Below are positions 7,962-16,336 of a stretch of 64,000 nt of DNA, piece by piece; within the stretch, counting starts at the first letter, position 1; each line of letters starts with the position of its first letter. Origin of the DNA: Borrelia miyamotoi (lineage in GTDB: Bacteria > Spirochaetota > Spirochaetia > Borreliales > Borreliaceae). The stretch spans positions 558,001 to 622,000 of the forward strand of contig NZ_AP024371.1 in the NCBI RefSeq assembly GCF_019668505.1, given 5' to 3'. Below the pieces are notes generated by a model. That model had not been told where the DNA came from. It saw nothing but the letters and a program-made list of their open reading frames with translations, and did no database searches. Both the position numbers and the translations under genes were made by a program.

Positions 7962-10685
7962 TTATTTTATTATTTTTATGTTTTTAAATTTCGATGTTAG
8001 ATTTTTGTATAAAGTACGTATTTCGTCTATATGCTCTACTTTTATTAAATTTCTAAAAAACGTTTCTTTATTTTTTAATGATGGGTTGATAAAATGGTTT
8101 TTAACTTTATATTTTGGGATTAGTTTATAAATTTCTTTTGCCCTATATAAATTTTTTGTTGGTTCTATTTCAATATAATATCCGTTGGATTTTTTAAAAT
8201 CAAATTCATGACTTTTATTTTTAAAATTATAGTTGTTTGAATGTGTATCTGGGTATATTGTAAAGTCAGCAGTTTTTATTACGGCATTTTCATATGTTAT
8301 TTTTGCGTTGTTAGAATAAAATTCATTTTTTGGGTGTTTTAATTTTGTTCTTTCTCTTGGTAAGAGATTTCTGTTTTGATATTTTTCAAGTTCTTCTTGA
8401 AGTGTTAAAATGGTATTTTCATTATTTGCTAATCTTTTGTCTAATGCATTTATTTTATCTTTCTTTTTTTGAAATTTATATTTATTTTCTTTATATAATT
8501 CTTCATTTTTCTCAATTTTATCGTTCAGTGCATCTATTACTTTTTCTAGTGACAATAGGTTGTTTTCGATATTTTTTAAATTATTATCATTATTATTTTT
8601 TAAATTTATTAACTCTTTTTTAAGTTCTAGTAATGCATCTTCGTTGGTTATAATTTTATCATCAAGTTCATTTATTCTGCTGATATTATTGTTAAGCGAG
8701 TCTTTATTACTAGTGATTTTATCATCAAGTTCATTTATTCTGCTGATATTATTGTTAAGCGAGTCTTTGTTACTAGTGATTTTATCATCAAGTTCATTTA
8801 TTCTGCTGATATTATTGTTAAGCGAGTCTTTGTTACTAGTGATTTTATCATCAAGTTCATTTATTCTGCTGATATTATTGTTAAGCGAGTCTTTATTACT
8901 AGTGATTTTATCATCAAGTTCATTTATTCTGCTGATATTATTGTTAAGCGAGTCTTTGTTACTAGTGATTTTATCATCAAGTTCATTTATTCTGCTGATA
9001 TTATTGTTAAGCGAGTCTTTGTTACTAGTGATTTTATCATCAAGTTCATTTATTCTGCTGATATTATTGTTAAGCGAGTCTTTGTTACTAGTGATTTTAT
9101 CATCAAGTTCATTTATTCTGCTGATATTATTGTTAAGCGAGTCTTTGTTACTAGTGATTTTATCATCAAGTTCATTTATTCTGCTGATATTATTGTTAAG
9201 CGAGTCTTTATTACTAGTGATTTTATCATCAAGTTCATTTATTCTGCTGATATTATTGTTAAGCGAGTCTTTATTACTAGTGATTTTATCATCAAGTTCA
9301 TTTATTCTGCTGATATTATTGTTAAGCGAGTCTTTGTTACTAGTGATTTTATCATCAAGTTCATTTATTCTGTGGATATTATTGTTAAGCGAGTCTTTAT
9401 TACTAGTGATTTTATCATCAAGTTCATTTATTCTGCTGATATTATTGTTAAGCGAGTCTTTGTTACTAGTGATTTTATCATCAAGTTCATTTATTCTGCT
9501 GATATTATTGTTAAGCGAGTCTTTATTACTAGTGATTTTATCATCAAGTTCATTTATTCTGTGGATATTATTGTTAAGCGAGTCTTTATTACTAGTGATT
9601 TTATCATCAAGTTCATTTATTCTGCTGATATTATTGTTAAGCGAGTCTTTGTTACTAGTGATTTTATCATCAAGTTCATTTATTCTGTGGATATTATTGT
9701 TAAGCGAGTCTTTATTACTAGTGATTTTATCATCAAGTTCATTTATTCTGCTGATATTATTGTTAAGCGAGTCTTTGTTACTAGTGATTTTATCATCAAG
9801 TTCATTTATTCTGTGGATATTATTGTTAAGCGAGTCTTTGTTACTAGTGATTTTATCATCAAGTTTATTTATTCTGTGGATATTATTGTTAAGCGAGTCT
9901 TTGTTACTAGTGATTTTATCATCAAGTTTATTTAGTGCTTGCATTTTTGAATTAAAATATTCTTGTTCTGGTTCGTATATGTCATGTGTATTTTCCTCAG
10001 ATAGATAGTCATATTCTTCATCTAATGTATATTCATTTTGATTTTTTTCATATTCTTGATTATTATCATAAACATTGTTTTTTGCTTGAAGAGCATGATT
10101 AAATAGATTTTCTTTTGTGCTAATTAATTTTTTTATCTTTTCAATTTCTTTTTTTAAGCTTGTTGCTAGGGTTTCGTATTCTTTATTTGTTTTTTTTATT
10201 GATTTTAAGTTTGCTTGGTTTAAAAGATTTTCTATGTTTTGTATTTTTCTCTCATAATTTTCGATTCTAATCTTTAAGTTATCTATATTTTTTATGAGCC
10301 AGTCGTCTAAATTTTCTTGTTCTGAGTAAAAATTTTGTGCACTTAAACTTTGTGGATGTTGTAATGCTTCGCTTATTAATATGTTATTTGTTGTTTGTTT
10401 GTTGTTTAATATTTGAGGTTGTTTTGAGATTGTAAACTTAAGTTTATTTAGTTTTTTACTTGATGAGTTTAAATAGCTTTCTTTTAGGATTTTATTTTTT
10501 TTTAGTTGAATTTCATCTTCTTCATTATTAAAGCCTTCGCTTAAGTCTTCTTTGGGAATGTAAATTTTTAATTGATTTATTATGTAGTTAGTTGCACTCC
10601 TTTTAGCCGTTCCAAAGAGTAATGCATGCAATAAGAGCATAAAAATTTTAAATAGCATTGGGATTGTCTTTTTGCCTTTATCCAT
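7962..10685 (-). CDS. Large secreted or anchored coiled-coil protein with 20 tandem 21-residue repeats
   Basis: I do not recognise a functional family. I start at 10685 (907 residues) because AAGG lies 5 bases upstream and the N-terminus then reads as a signal peptide or anchor: 'MDKGKK' followed by the hydrophobic stretch 'IPMLFKIFMLLLHALLFG'. An upstream ATG at 10736 would add 17 residues but has no ribosome-binding site. After a charged 230-residue region come 20 copies of a 21-residue unit (core DDKITSNKDSLNNNI) with hydrophobic residues spaced as in a coiled coil. A second charged coiled region follows, then a globular C-terminal part of about 130 residues with 'KNLYRAKEIYKLIPKYKVKN'. 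By position it matches a conserved hypothetical gene of the genus (BB0553, from memory). Probable role: structural or surface protein with a length-variable stalk. Confidence 0.8.
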   Translation of the reverse strand: MDKGKKTIPMLFKIFMLLLHALLFGTAKRSATNYIINQLKIYIPKEDLSEGFNNEEDEIQLKKNKILKESYLNSSSKKLNKLKFTISKQPQILNNKQTTNNILISEALQHPQSLSAQNFYSEQENLDDWLIKNIDNLKIRIENYERKIQNIENLLNQANLKSIKKTNKEYETLATSLKKEIEKIKKLISTKENLFNHALQAKNNVYDNNQEYEKNQNEYTLDEEYDYLSEENTHDIYEPEQEYFNSKMQALNKLDDKITSNKDSLNNNIHRINKLDDKITSNKDSLNNNIHRINELDDKITSNKDSLNNNISRINELDDKITSNKDSLNNNIHRINELDDKITSNKDSLNNNISRINELDDKITSNKDSLNNNIHRINELDDKITSNKDSLNNNISRINELDDKITSNKDSLNNNISRINELDDKITSNKDSLNNNIHRINELDDKITSNKDSLNNNISRINELDDKITSNKDSLNNNISRINELDDKITSNKDSLNNNISRINELDDKITSNKDSLNNNISRINELDDKITSNKDSLNNNISRINELDDKITSNKDSLNNNISRINELDDKITSNKDSLNNNISRINELDDKITSNKDSLNNNISRINELDDKITSNKDSLNNNISRINELDDKITSNKDSLNNNISRINELDDKITSNKDSLNNNISRINELDDKIITNEDALLELKKELINLKNNNDNNLKNIENNLLSLEKVIDALNDKIEKNEELYKENKYKFQKKKDKINALDKRLANNENTILTLQEELEKYQNRNLLPRERTKLKHPKNEFYSNNAKITYENAVIKTADFTIYPDTHSNNYNFKNKSHEFDFKKSNGYYIEIEPTKNLYRAKEIYKLIPKYKVKNHFINPSLKNKETFFRNLIKVEHIDEIRTLYKNLTSKFKNIKIIK
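8658..9937 (-). repeat. Tandem array, 20 exact periods of a 63-bp coding repeat
   Basis: The word ATCATCAAG recurs every 63 bases from 8658 to 9918, a distance of 1260, exactly 20 periods. Copies are almost identical. Variation is limited to an A/G difference in cttRttac, a C/G change that switches Ser to His (ISR or IHR), and a C/T change giving KLDD in place of ELDD in the two units nearest the gene's 5' side. Because 63 is a multiple of 3, gain or loss of units keeps the frame. The unit nearest the 3' end of the gene is degenerate (DDKIITNEDALL). Confidence 0.97.
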
Positions 10686-11006
10686 AAATACCTTATTGAT
10701 ATTGTTTGATATCCTATTTAATTCTGATACTACCATAGTTTTTAAAATTTATCAAAAGAAAATACATTATCAGATAAAAATTCATAATTAATGTGAATAT
10801 GACCTTTTTAGGTGGGTAATGGGTGGGGGAGGAATATGTTAAGGTCTGTGTTTTAATTTATTAAGTGTTATTAGTGTTGAGTAAACCTAAAATTATTGAC
10901 ATTTTGTGTTTTTATTTCCAATAGCAATTTTGTTGGCATTGTGCCATAATGATACAAATAGAAGATAAATTGTAAATTTTTGACTTCTTATTTTACTTAA
11001 TTGTTT
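10686..11006. other. Divergent intergenic region with a G-rich tract and a small palindrome
   Basis: The 321 bases between the repeat-protein gene and the next operon contain an unusually G-rich stretch at 10811-10832 with runs of 2, 3, 3, 5 and 2 G on the plus strand. A TTGACA hexamer occurs at 10896-10901 with no good matching -10 at the right spacing. A 5+3+5 inverted repeat, TGGCA-TTG-TGCCA, lies at 10934-10946 and could be an operator. No coding sequence is seen apart from the alternative 17-codon extension of the repeat protein. Confidence 0.45.
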
Positions 11007-12866
11007 ATGAAGATAGAAAATATGGATGAGGTTTTTGCTTTGCCAGTTTGTTGTAATATCAAGAATTCTGTCATTAGTGATTTTAAGCTTTCGGATAAAT
11101 ATAAAGATCAGGTTTCTGCGATAAGTTATAAAGATGATATTATTTTAAAGTTCATTGATGTTGTTGATTCTAGTGAGTTTAATTTAAAACTTTTTGATAA
11201 TAAAATAGATTTTGAGGGACAGGTTCCTTTGATTTTGTATTCTGATAGTTTGGATTCTTTATTAGATGCAGAAGCAAGTGTTATTTTTGAACTAAAAGCT
11301 ATTGAGCATAGTGATGTTTCTTTTAATTCAAAATTAAAAGAAATGGATGAATTTGAAATTCATAATTCTTGTTATGAGTTTTCAGAATATTTAAATTATT
11401 GTAATGATATTCTTTTGGTTAGAGTATGCTTTGAAAATGATAGTTTAATCATTGATGCAGACCTTGATAATATTGCACTTGTAAAACAGATTATTAGTAA
11501 TAATTTTTGTATTGGTAAGGATAAGATCATTATTAATCCTATTAACAATGATTGTGTTAATATTTTATTTTCGATTTCTTTTAATGCTGTCTTACAAGGT
11601 ATAATAATTGCTAAGAGAATTGGGAAAAAGGTTAATGTTCTTTATTATAAAAGGCATTTTTTAATGGCACAATCTTTGAGCTTAAAGTTTTCAGTTATTA
11701 ATTGTCTATCAGCAAAGAATAGGATAGCTAAGATTATTGTAGACCTTGAAATTAACAGACCGTTGAATTTTCTGTATAAATTTTATTTTGACTATCTAAA
11801 GCATATTTTTAGTAATTTGTTTTTTGATGTGTGTATACACATTAATTTTATGGAGACTAAGAGTAATTCTGTGTTTTTTTATGACAATCATTTTTTATTT
11901 GGGATATCTGTTTATAATTTTATTTATTCAAATTTTTATAATATTGCAGTTAGTTTGTCAATTGAACCTTTGAGTTATTTACTAAGTTATGTTAAAAAAG
12001 AATATAATGTTTTTTTAAAGCTTTTTAAAGAGATAGATTTAAAAAATTCTATTATGAGGAAATCATCTGCTATAAGTTTGAATAAAGAATATAATATTTT
12101 TGATGTGAGAAGAAAGGGTATAGGATTTTCCTTTTTAAGTCTAGACTCTGCTTTTTTAGGAATTAATCAAACTGTTTCTATAAGTTTGCATAAGGATAAA
12201 TTGGAAGTATTTATTCCTTACAAGGGCATAGATGTCAACTTAATTAACTATTTAAGGAATAATTTGGCTAGAACTTTTAATTTATCTTATAATAATGTCA
12301 ATTTTATTGTTAGTGACATCATTAAAAATGATGTTAAACTTTATTATGGTACATTGATCAAAGAATCTTATGTTATTGAAAGAGAGGTAATAGCTATTAA
12401 GGATAATCTTGCTATGATTATTGGCAAGGAAGATTTTCATGGAGAATATCCTATTATAGTTGGTCAAAATTTTGTTGTGGACATGGAGCATAGGATTAAT
12501 GTTGCTTGTTCTCTTGAAATTGATATAGAAATAAATTCTTTTAATATCACATTTAGTAATGTGAATTTTTTTATTGAAGATGGTAAGTTCGATAAACTTA
12601 GAGTAAACAATAAAAGAGTATTTTCGATTTTTAGCTTGGCAGTTGACTATGTTTTTGGGAGCATTACTTATGATATTGTTGATTCTGTGGCGCTTGAGTT
12701 TATTGAAGATGGTGAATTTGTTTTTTCTTTTAGGGCACTATTTATTGCATCTATTTCTGCAATTAGAACGGCTTTAATTCAGGCTTTTGACTTTAATGTA
12801 TGTAAAACTCCTATTGATCTTAATGACATTCTAAATAGTTGGAGCGTACGAATTGATACTAATTAG
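11007..12866 (+). CDS. Degenerate molybdenum-hydroxylase large subunit (XdhA/CoxL-like)
   Basis: A 619-residue protein that follows the layout of the molybdopterin subunit of xanthine/CO dehydrogenases but is about 150 residues shorter. 'FEGQVPLILYSDSLDSLLDA' near 75 matches the 'GQPVAxVVAxT' strand. 'GIIIAKRIGKKVNVLYYKRH' near 205 matches the 'AxxTGRPVKLxLxREE' helix. 'LYYGTLIKESYVIEREVIAI' matches the 'GxAxSRST..GxAV' element, and the end 'ALFIASISAIRTALIQAF' matches the closing helix. The molybdopterin motifs GGGFG and GQG are absent (NNDCVNILF and KGIDV in their places). A Gly-Glu remains at 569-570, where the catalytic Glu sits. The family call rests on my reading by eye. First gene of three; it overlaps the next by 14 bases. 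Start chosen at ATG 11007; TTG 11001 and ATG 11022 are alternatives. Confidence 0.65.
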   Translation: MKIENMDEVFALPVCCNIKNSVISDFKLSDKYKDQVSAISYKDDIILKFIDVVDSSEFNLKLFDNKIDFEGQVPLILYSDSLDSLLDAEASVIFELKAIEHSDVSFNSKLKEMDEFEIHNSCYEFSEYLNYCNDILLVRVCFENDSLIIDADLDNIALVKQIISNNFCIGKDKIIINPINNDCVNILFSISFNAVLQGIIIAKRIGKKVNVLYYKRHFLMAQSLSLKFSVINCLSAKNRIAKIIVDLEINRPLNFLYKFYFDYLKHIFSNLFFDVCIHINFMETKSNSVFFYDNHFLFGISVYNFIYSNFYNIAVSLSIEPLSYLLSYVKKEYNVFLKLFKEIDLKNSIMRKSSAISLNKEYNIFDVRRKGIGFSFLSLDSAFLGINQTVSISLHKDKLEVFIPYKGIDVNLINYLRNNLARTFNLSYNNVNFIVSDIIKNDVKLYYGTLIKESYVIEREVIAIKDNLAMIIGKEDFHGEYPIIVGQNFVVDMEHRINVACSLEIDIEINSFNITFSNVNFFIEDGKFDKLRVNNKRVFSIFSLAVDYVFGSITYDIVDSVALEFIEDGEFVFSFRALFIASISAIRTALIQAFDFNVCKTPIDLNDILNSWSVRIDTN

Positions 12867-13314
12867 TTTTAATTTGAATGGAGAGAGTCTTTCAAAAAGT
12901 GTTAAGCTTCCTTTAAGTACTAGGGAGCTGTTGATAAATATTTTTTATTCATCTGAGAGAAATTTGATTGAAAAAATGAATAAAAATTTTTTCTTAGTGC
13001 TTTTAGATTCAAAACCTGTATATTCGTTTTTAGTCCCAGCTTTTATGTTAAATGGACGTAGCATCATTACTATTGAGGGATTAAGAAATACTACCTTTTA
13101 TGAGGCTTTGGTTAAGGTTTTATTAGAAAATGATTTTGGTTTTTGTGCAAATTGTTTTTCATCTAATGCATTATTATTTTATTATTTTTTAAAACGTAAA
13201 GTTATAATTAGAACTGATATTTTAGGATATTATAATACATTAAAGTGTCATTGTGTCGATGTTAATACTTTTTTAGAGCTTTATTTACGCTTAGAAGAAT
13301 TAGAGAGAAAGTGA
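12853..13314 (+). CDS. Degenerate [2Fe-2S] subunit of a molybdenum hydroxylase (XdhC/CoxS-like)
   Basis: A 153-residue protein of the length and layout of the small iron-sulfur subunit. The N-terminal 'FNLNGESL' matches the usual 'FTLNGxxV'; 'LLDSKPVYSFLVPAFMLNGR' matches 'LLDGKPVxSCLxPAxxxxGR'; 'IITIEGL' is identical to the family motif. The first-cluster cysteines (normally C-x4-C-x2-C before 'LLDGK') are missing. The second cluster is complete: C98-x2-C101 ('FCANCF') and C132-x-C134 ('KCHCV'). It starts with TTG at 12853, supported by GGAG at 12841-12844, and overlaps both neighbours (14 and 4 bases). Likely an electron-transfer or structural partner of the large subunit. Confidence 0.75.
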   Translation: MILISFNLNGESLSKSVKLPLSTRELLINIFYSSERNLIEKMNKNFFLVLLDSKPVYSFLVPAFMLNGRSIITIEGLRNTTFYEALVKVLLENDFGFCANCFSSNALLFYYFLKRKVIIRTDILGYYNTLKCHCVDVNTFLELYLRLEELERK

Positions 13315-14174
13315 GTTGTGTGAGAGTATATTATCCAGAAAATTTTAATGCTCTTGTTAGTTTGTTTAAGAGGGATTTAGATAATTATATAGTTTATAAT
13401 GAGATTGATTTTCATAAAAATTCTGAAGTTTTTATGAAAAAGGAAATTTCAGGTGATTTTTTTGTGATTAATAATTTTGAAAAATTTAATAAGGTTTCTC
13501 TTAAGAGTAATTTTTTGGAAATGGGGCCATGTATTACTTATGATGCAATATTGCAATTTGGGGAGAGAAATATTCCAAGGCTATTTTATGAATTTATTTC
13601 AAGACTAAGTGATAGAATATATCTAAGCAGCATTAATATTGCTAATGGATTTTATTATAAAAATACAGTTTTTGATTTATATCCTTTGTTATTGAGTCTT
13701 GATGCTCATCTTGAGTTTAAAAGTATTTTAACCAAAAAAACTTATACTTATAATGCTTATAGTATTAATAGAGATGATTATATACAAAGTCGCAATACTT
13801 TATTTTTGAGTAAGTTAAAATTTCCCATTACAAATGTGTGGAATAAGAGTTTTTATAGTAGAATATTTGTTGATAGTTTTTCATTTGATATCTTAGAAGA
13901 AGTAAATATTATTTTTGTTTGTGTTCTTTTAAATGTTAAAAGAGGTATTATAAGTGATTTTTTAATGAAAATATTTTATAACGACAAGGTTATTACTTTA
14001 AGTGATTTTCAAGTTTTGCTTATTAATAAGTCTTTGCCTTTATCTGTATTTGAGATTGAAGATTCTCTTAAGATGCTAGATAAGAATATTCGAGATGCTA
14101 AAATTTTTAGTTTGGGGGAGAGAAGTTTAAGACTTATAAAAAATTTTTATTTTGATATATTGTCTAATTTTTAA
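13311..14174 (+). CDS. Degenerate FAD-binding subunit of a molybdenum hydroxylase (XdhB/CoxM-like)
   Basis: A 287-residue protein of the size of the family's FAD subunit. 'YYPENFNALVSLF' matches the opening 'YxRPxSLEEALxLL'; 'LEMGPCITYDAI' matches 'LRIGAxVTxxEL'; 'LYPLLLSLDAHLEF' matches 'xPALLALDAxVEL'. The two FAD-pyrophosphate motifs are changed: where the family has AGGTDL I see YNEIDF, and where it has GGN after 'IRNxGTI' I see 'NIANGF'. FAD binding is therefore doubtful. It starts with GTG at 13311, overlapping the previous stop as GTGA, and ends the three-gene set. The alignment is by eye; a PCMH-type fold is inferred. Confidence 0.65.
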   Translation: MSCVRVYYPENFNALVSLFKRDLDNYIVYNEIDFHKNSEVFMKKEISGDFFVINNFEKFNKVSLKSNFLEMGPCITYDAILQFGERNIPRLFYEFISRLSDRIYLSSINIANGFYYKNTVFDLYPLLLSLDAHLEFKSILTKKTYTYNAYSINRDDYIQSRNTLFLSKLKFPITNVWNKSFYSRIFVDSFSFDILEEVNIIFVCVLLNVKRGIISDFLMKIFYNDKVITLSDFQVLLINKSLPLSVFEIEDSLKMLDKNIRDAKIFSLGERSLRLIKNFYFDILSNF

Positions 14175-14249
14175 TCTTGTAAAAATTAGCATTATTAAAT
14201 AATTACTGATTTTTTGGCATAGTTTTAATATAAAAGTAATAGAATTAAT

Positions 14250-14277
14250 TTATCAATTTGTTTTTATGCATTATAAT
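14250..14277 (+). promoter_or_regulatory. Probable promoter of ptsHI-crr
   Basis: TTATCA at 14250-14255, a 16-base spacer, and a perfect TATAAT at 14272-14277, about 60 bases before the ptsH start. An AGGGG ribosome-binding site follows just before the ATG. This is the only good sigma-70-type match in the 161-base gap after the molybdenum-hydroxylase-like set. Confidence 0.5.
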
Positions 14278-14335
14278 GTTTATTTGTTAATAACTTAATC
14301 AAAAAATACATTATTCAAATAAGGGGCTTAAGTTT

Positions 14336-14596
14336 ATGGTGAAAAAAGAAGCTACAATTAAAGCCGTTAATGGCTTACATGTTAGACCAGCGTCAACATT
14401 TGTAAAAAAGGCTAAGGAGTATGCTAGTGATATAACTATTGAAGCTGATAATAAATCTGTTAATGGAAAAAGTTTATTTCGATTACAAACCCTGGAATTA
14501 TCTTTTGGTAAGAAACTTTTGGTTTGTGCTGAGGGTGATGATGAAGAGAAGGCTGTTGCAGAACTTGTTGAACTCCTTGAATCTTTTAAAGAATAG
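14336..14596 (+). CDS. ptsH: Phosphocarrier protein HPr of the PTS
   Basis: HPr carries phosphate from enzyme I to the sugar-specific IIA proteins in the cytoplasm. The 86-residue protein has the active-site His at H15 in 'NGLHVRPA' and a Ser at position 46 in 'NGKSLFRLQTL', the site used by HPr kinase in other bacteria. Length is standard. It is the first gene of ptsH-ptsI-crr, with 15 bases to ptsI. Confidence 0.97.
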   Translation: MVKKEATIKAVNGLHVRPASTFVKKAKEYASDITIEADNKSVNGKSLFRLQTLELSFGKKLLVCAEGDDEEKAVAELVELLESFKE

Positions 14597-14611
14597 GTTT
14601 GGAAGGTTGAT

Positions 14612-16333
14612 ATGACTTTAACGGGGAAAAGAATATCTAAAGGGATAGGTATAGGAGAAGCTCTTTTTATTAAGAAAGATTTTACTAAACTCTTTGATGA
14701 ATCGAAGATTACTTCTTTACAAATTGATGATGAAGTAAAGAAATTTCATGATGCTAAGTTGAAAGCTATGTCTGTACTTGAAAGTCTTACAAATAAGGCT
14801 GTAGCTCAATTTGGTGTTGACAAAGAAGGTATTTTTGAAGGGCAGATGTTAGTTATTGAAGATTCTGAACTTTCAGATTCTGTTATAAGCTTGATTAAGC
14901 ATGAAAATTATTGTGCTGCTTATGCTGTTTATCTATCCTTTAAAGAATTGATTGCAGGGATGGAAAAATATACAAATAATTATTTAAAGGAGAGAGTTTC
15001 TGATTTTAAAGATATTAGGAATAGGCTTATTTCAAATATCTTAGATCAAGTAATTGATTTTTCTGAGATTGATAGAGATGTAGTTTTAATTACTGAAGAA
15101 TTAACACCTTCTGATACGGTGCAAGTTGATTTAGGTTATGTTAAAGGATTTGTGACTACAGTTGGTGGTGAAACTTCTCATGCTGCCATTTTGGCAAGGA
15201 CAATGGGACTTCCAGCTCTTGTGGTAACACCTTTAGATATTGAGAAAATTAAAGAAGGTGAGAAGTTAATAATTGATGGGCTATCTTCAGTTATTATTAG
15301 TAGTCCTTCATTGAGTGAACTTGATAAATATGAGCATAAGATATTAGAGTATAATGAGCATGAAAAAGAGCTTTTTGCTTTAAGGAATCAGGATTCAAAA
15401 ACAAAAGATGGTGTTAAAGTATCTCTAAAGGCTAATATTGGGATTCCTGCAGATATTTGTTATGTTAATAAATATGGACTTGATGGAATAGGACTTTTTA
15501 GAACGGAGTTTTTATATATGGAATCTGTAAAACCGCCAACAGAGGATGAACAGTTTGAAGCCTATAAAAAAGTTATAGAAACTATTGAGAAAAAAGGTGT
15601 TGTTACTATTCGTACTCTTGATGTTGGAGGAGATAAGGAAATTCCATATTTTAATTTCCCAAAAGAAGATAATCCTTTTCTAGGATATCGTGCTCTTAGG
15701 ATGTATATGGACTATGAGGATTTAATACAAAGTCAATTTAATGCAATTTTTAGGGCTAGTCATTATGGCAAGATAAGGATTATGGTTCCGATGCTGACTA
15801 GGTATGAAGAAATTGATATAATTAATCATTTTGTGGATAAAGCTAAATCAAATTTGAGGTCTAGAAATTTGCCTTTTGATGAGAATTTAGAAGTAGGATG
15901 TATGATAGAAGTCCCTTCAGCAGCTTTAGTTGCTTCTGAGTTTGCTAACAGGTTGGATTTTTTTAGTATTGGTACTAATGATTTAACTCAATATACTTTG
16001 GCTGTAGATCGGGGTAATCAGAAAATATCAAATTTATACGATAAATATAATCCTGCTGTCTTAAGGTTGATTAAAAAGGTTTTGGATGCTGGTAATAGTT
16101 TTGGTATTGATGTTTCTGTTTGTGGTGAGCTTGGAGGAGATGAGGCTGGAGCTTTAATTCTTGTTGGTCTTGGGTTTAGAGCTTTGAGTATGGTGCCTAG
16201 TGCTTCACTTCGAATTAAGTATTTGCTAAAAAAATATACAATATCTGATTTAAGTGAATTGGCAAATAAAGTGTTAAATAGTAAGTCAGAATCAGAGACC
16301 TTAAAATTTTTAGATAAATATATAGGAGATTAA
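14612..16333 (+). CDS. ptsI: PTS enzyme I, phosphoenolpyruvate-protein phosphotransferase
   Basis: Enzyme I autophosphorylates from PEP and passes the phosphate to HPr. The 573-residue protein has the phosphohistidine H190 in 'GGETSHAAILART', the PEP-binding 'GLFRTEFLYM' segment, 'TLDVGGDKEIPYF', the Mg2+ site region 'GCMIEVPSAALVA', and the active-site Cys in 'SVCGELGGDE'. The start follows GGAAGG by 5 bases. Same operon as ptsH and crr. Confidence 0.97.
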   Translation: MTLTGKRISKGIGIGEALFIKKDFTKLFDESKITSLQIDDEVKKFHDAKLKAMSVLESLTNKAVAQFGVDKEGIFEGQMLVIEDSELSDSVISLIKHENYCAAYAVYLSFKELIAGMEKYTNNYLKERVSDFKDIRNRLISNILDQVIDFSEIDRDVVLITEELTPSDTVQVDLGYVKGFVTTVGGETSHAAILARTMGLPALVVTPLDIEKIKEGEKLIIDGLSSVIISSPSLSELDKYEHKILEYNEHEKELFALRNQDSKTKDGVKVSLKANIGIPADICYVNKYGLDGIGLFRTEFLYMESVKPPTEDEQFEAYKKVIETIEKKGVVTIRTLDVGGDKEIPYFNFPKEDNPFLGYRALRMYMDYEDLIQSQFNAIFRASHYGKIRIMVPMLTRYEEIDIINHFVDKAKSNLRSRNLPFDENLEVGCMIEVPSAALVASEFANRLDFFSIGTNDLTQYTLAVDRGNQKISNLYDKYNPAVLRLIKKVLDAGNSFGIDVSVCGELGGDEAGALILVGLGFRALSMVPSASLRIKYLLKKYTISDLSELANKVLNSKSESETLKFLDKYIGD

Positions 16334-16336
16334 CTT

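Noticed and set aside
9372-9935. Second plus-strand open frame in another phase of the same repeats
   Set aside because: Same cause: a shadow of the repeat array with a repetitive sequence unlike any protein.
8658-9937. CRISPR array
   Set aside because: The repeats are head-to-tail with no spacers between units and are part of a coding frame.
8560-10008. Long plus-strand open frame (482 codons) rich in Ser and Leu
   Set aside because: It is the reverse of the 63-bp repeats of the minus-strand protein. An in-frame repeat without stops gives a long antisense frame by itself, with no domain pattern and no ribosome-binding site.
10929-10950. Sigma-54-type promoter near the TGGCA-TTG-TGCCA palindrome
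   Set aside because: The TGGCA is present but the -12 element (GC at the required distance) is not. It fits a small operator or chance better.
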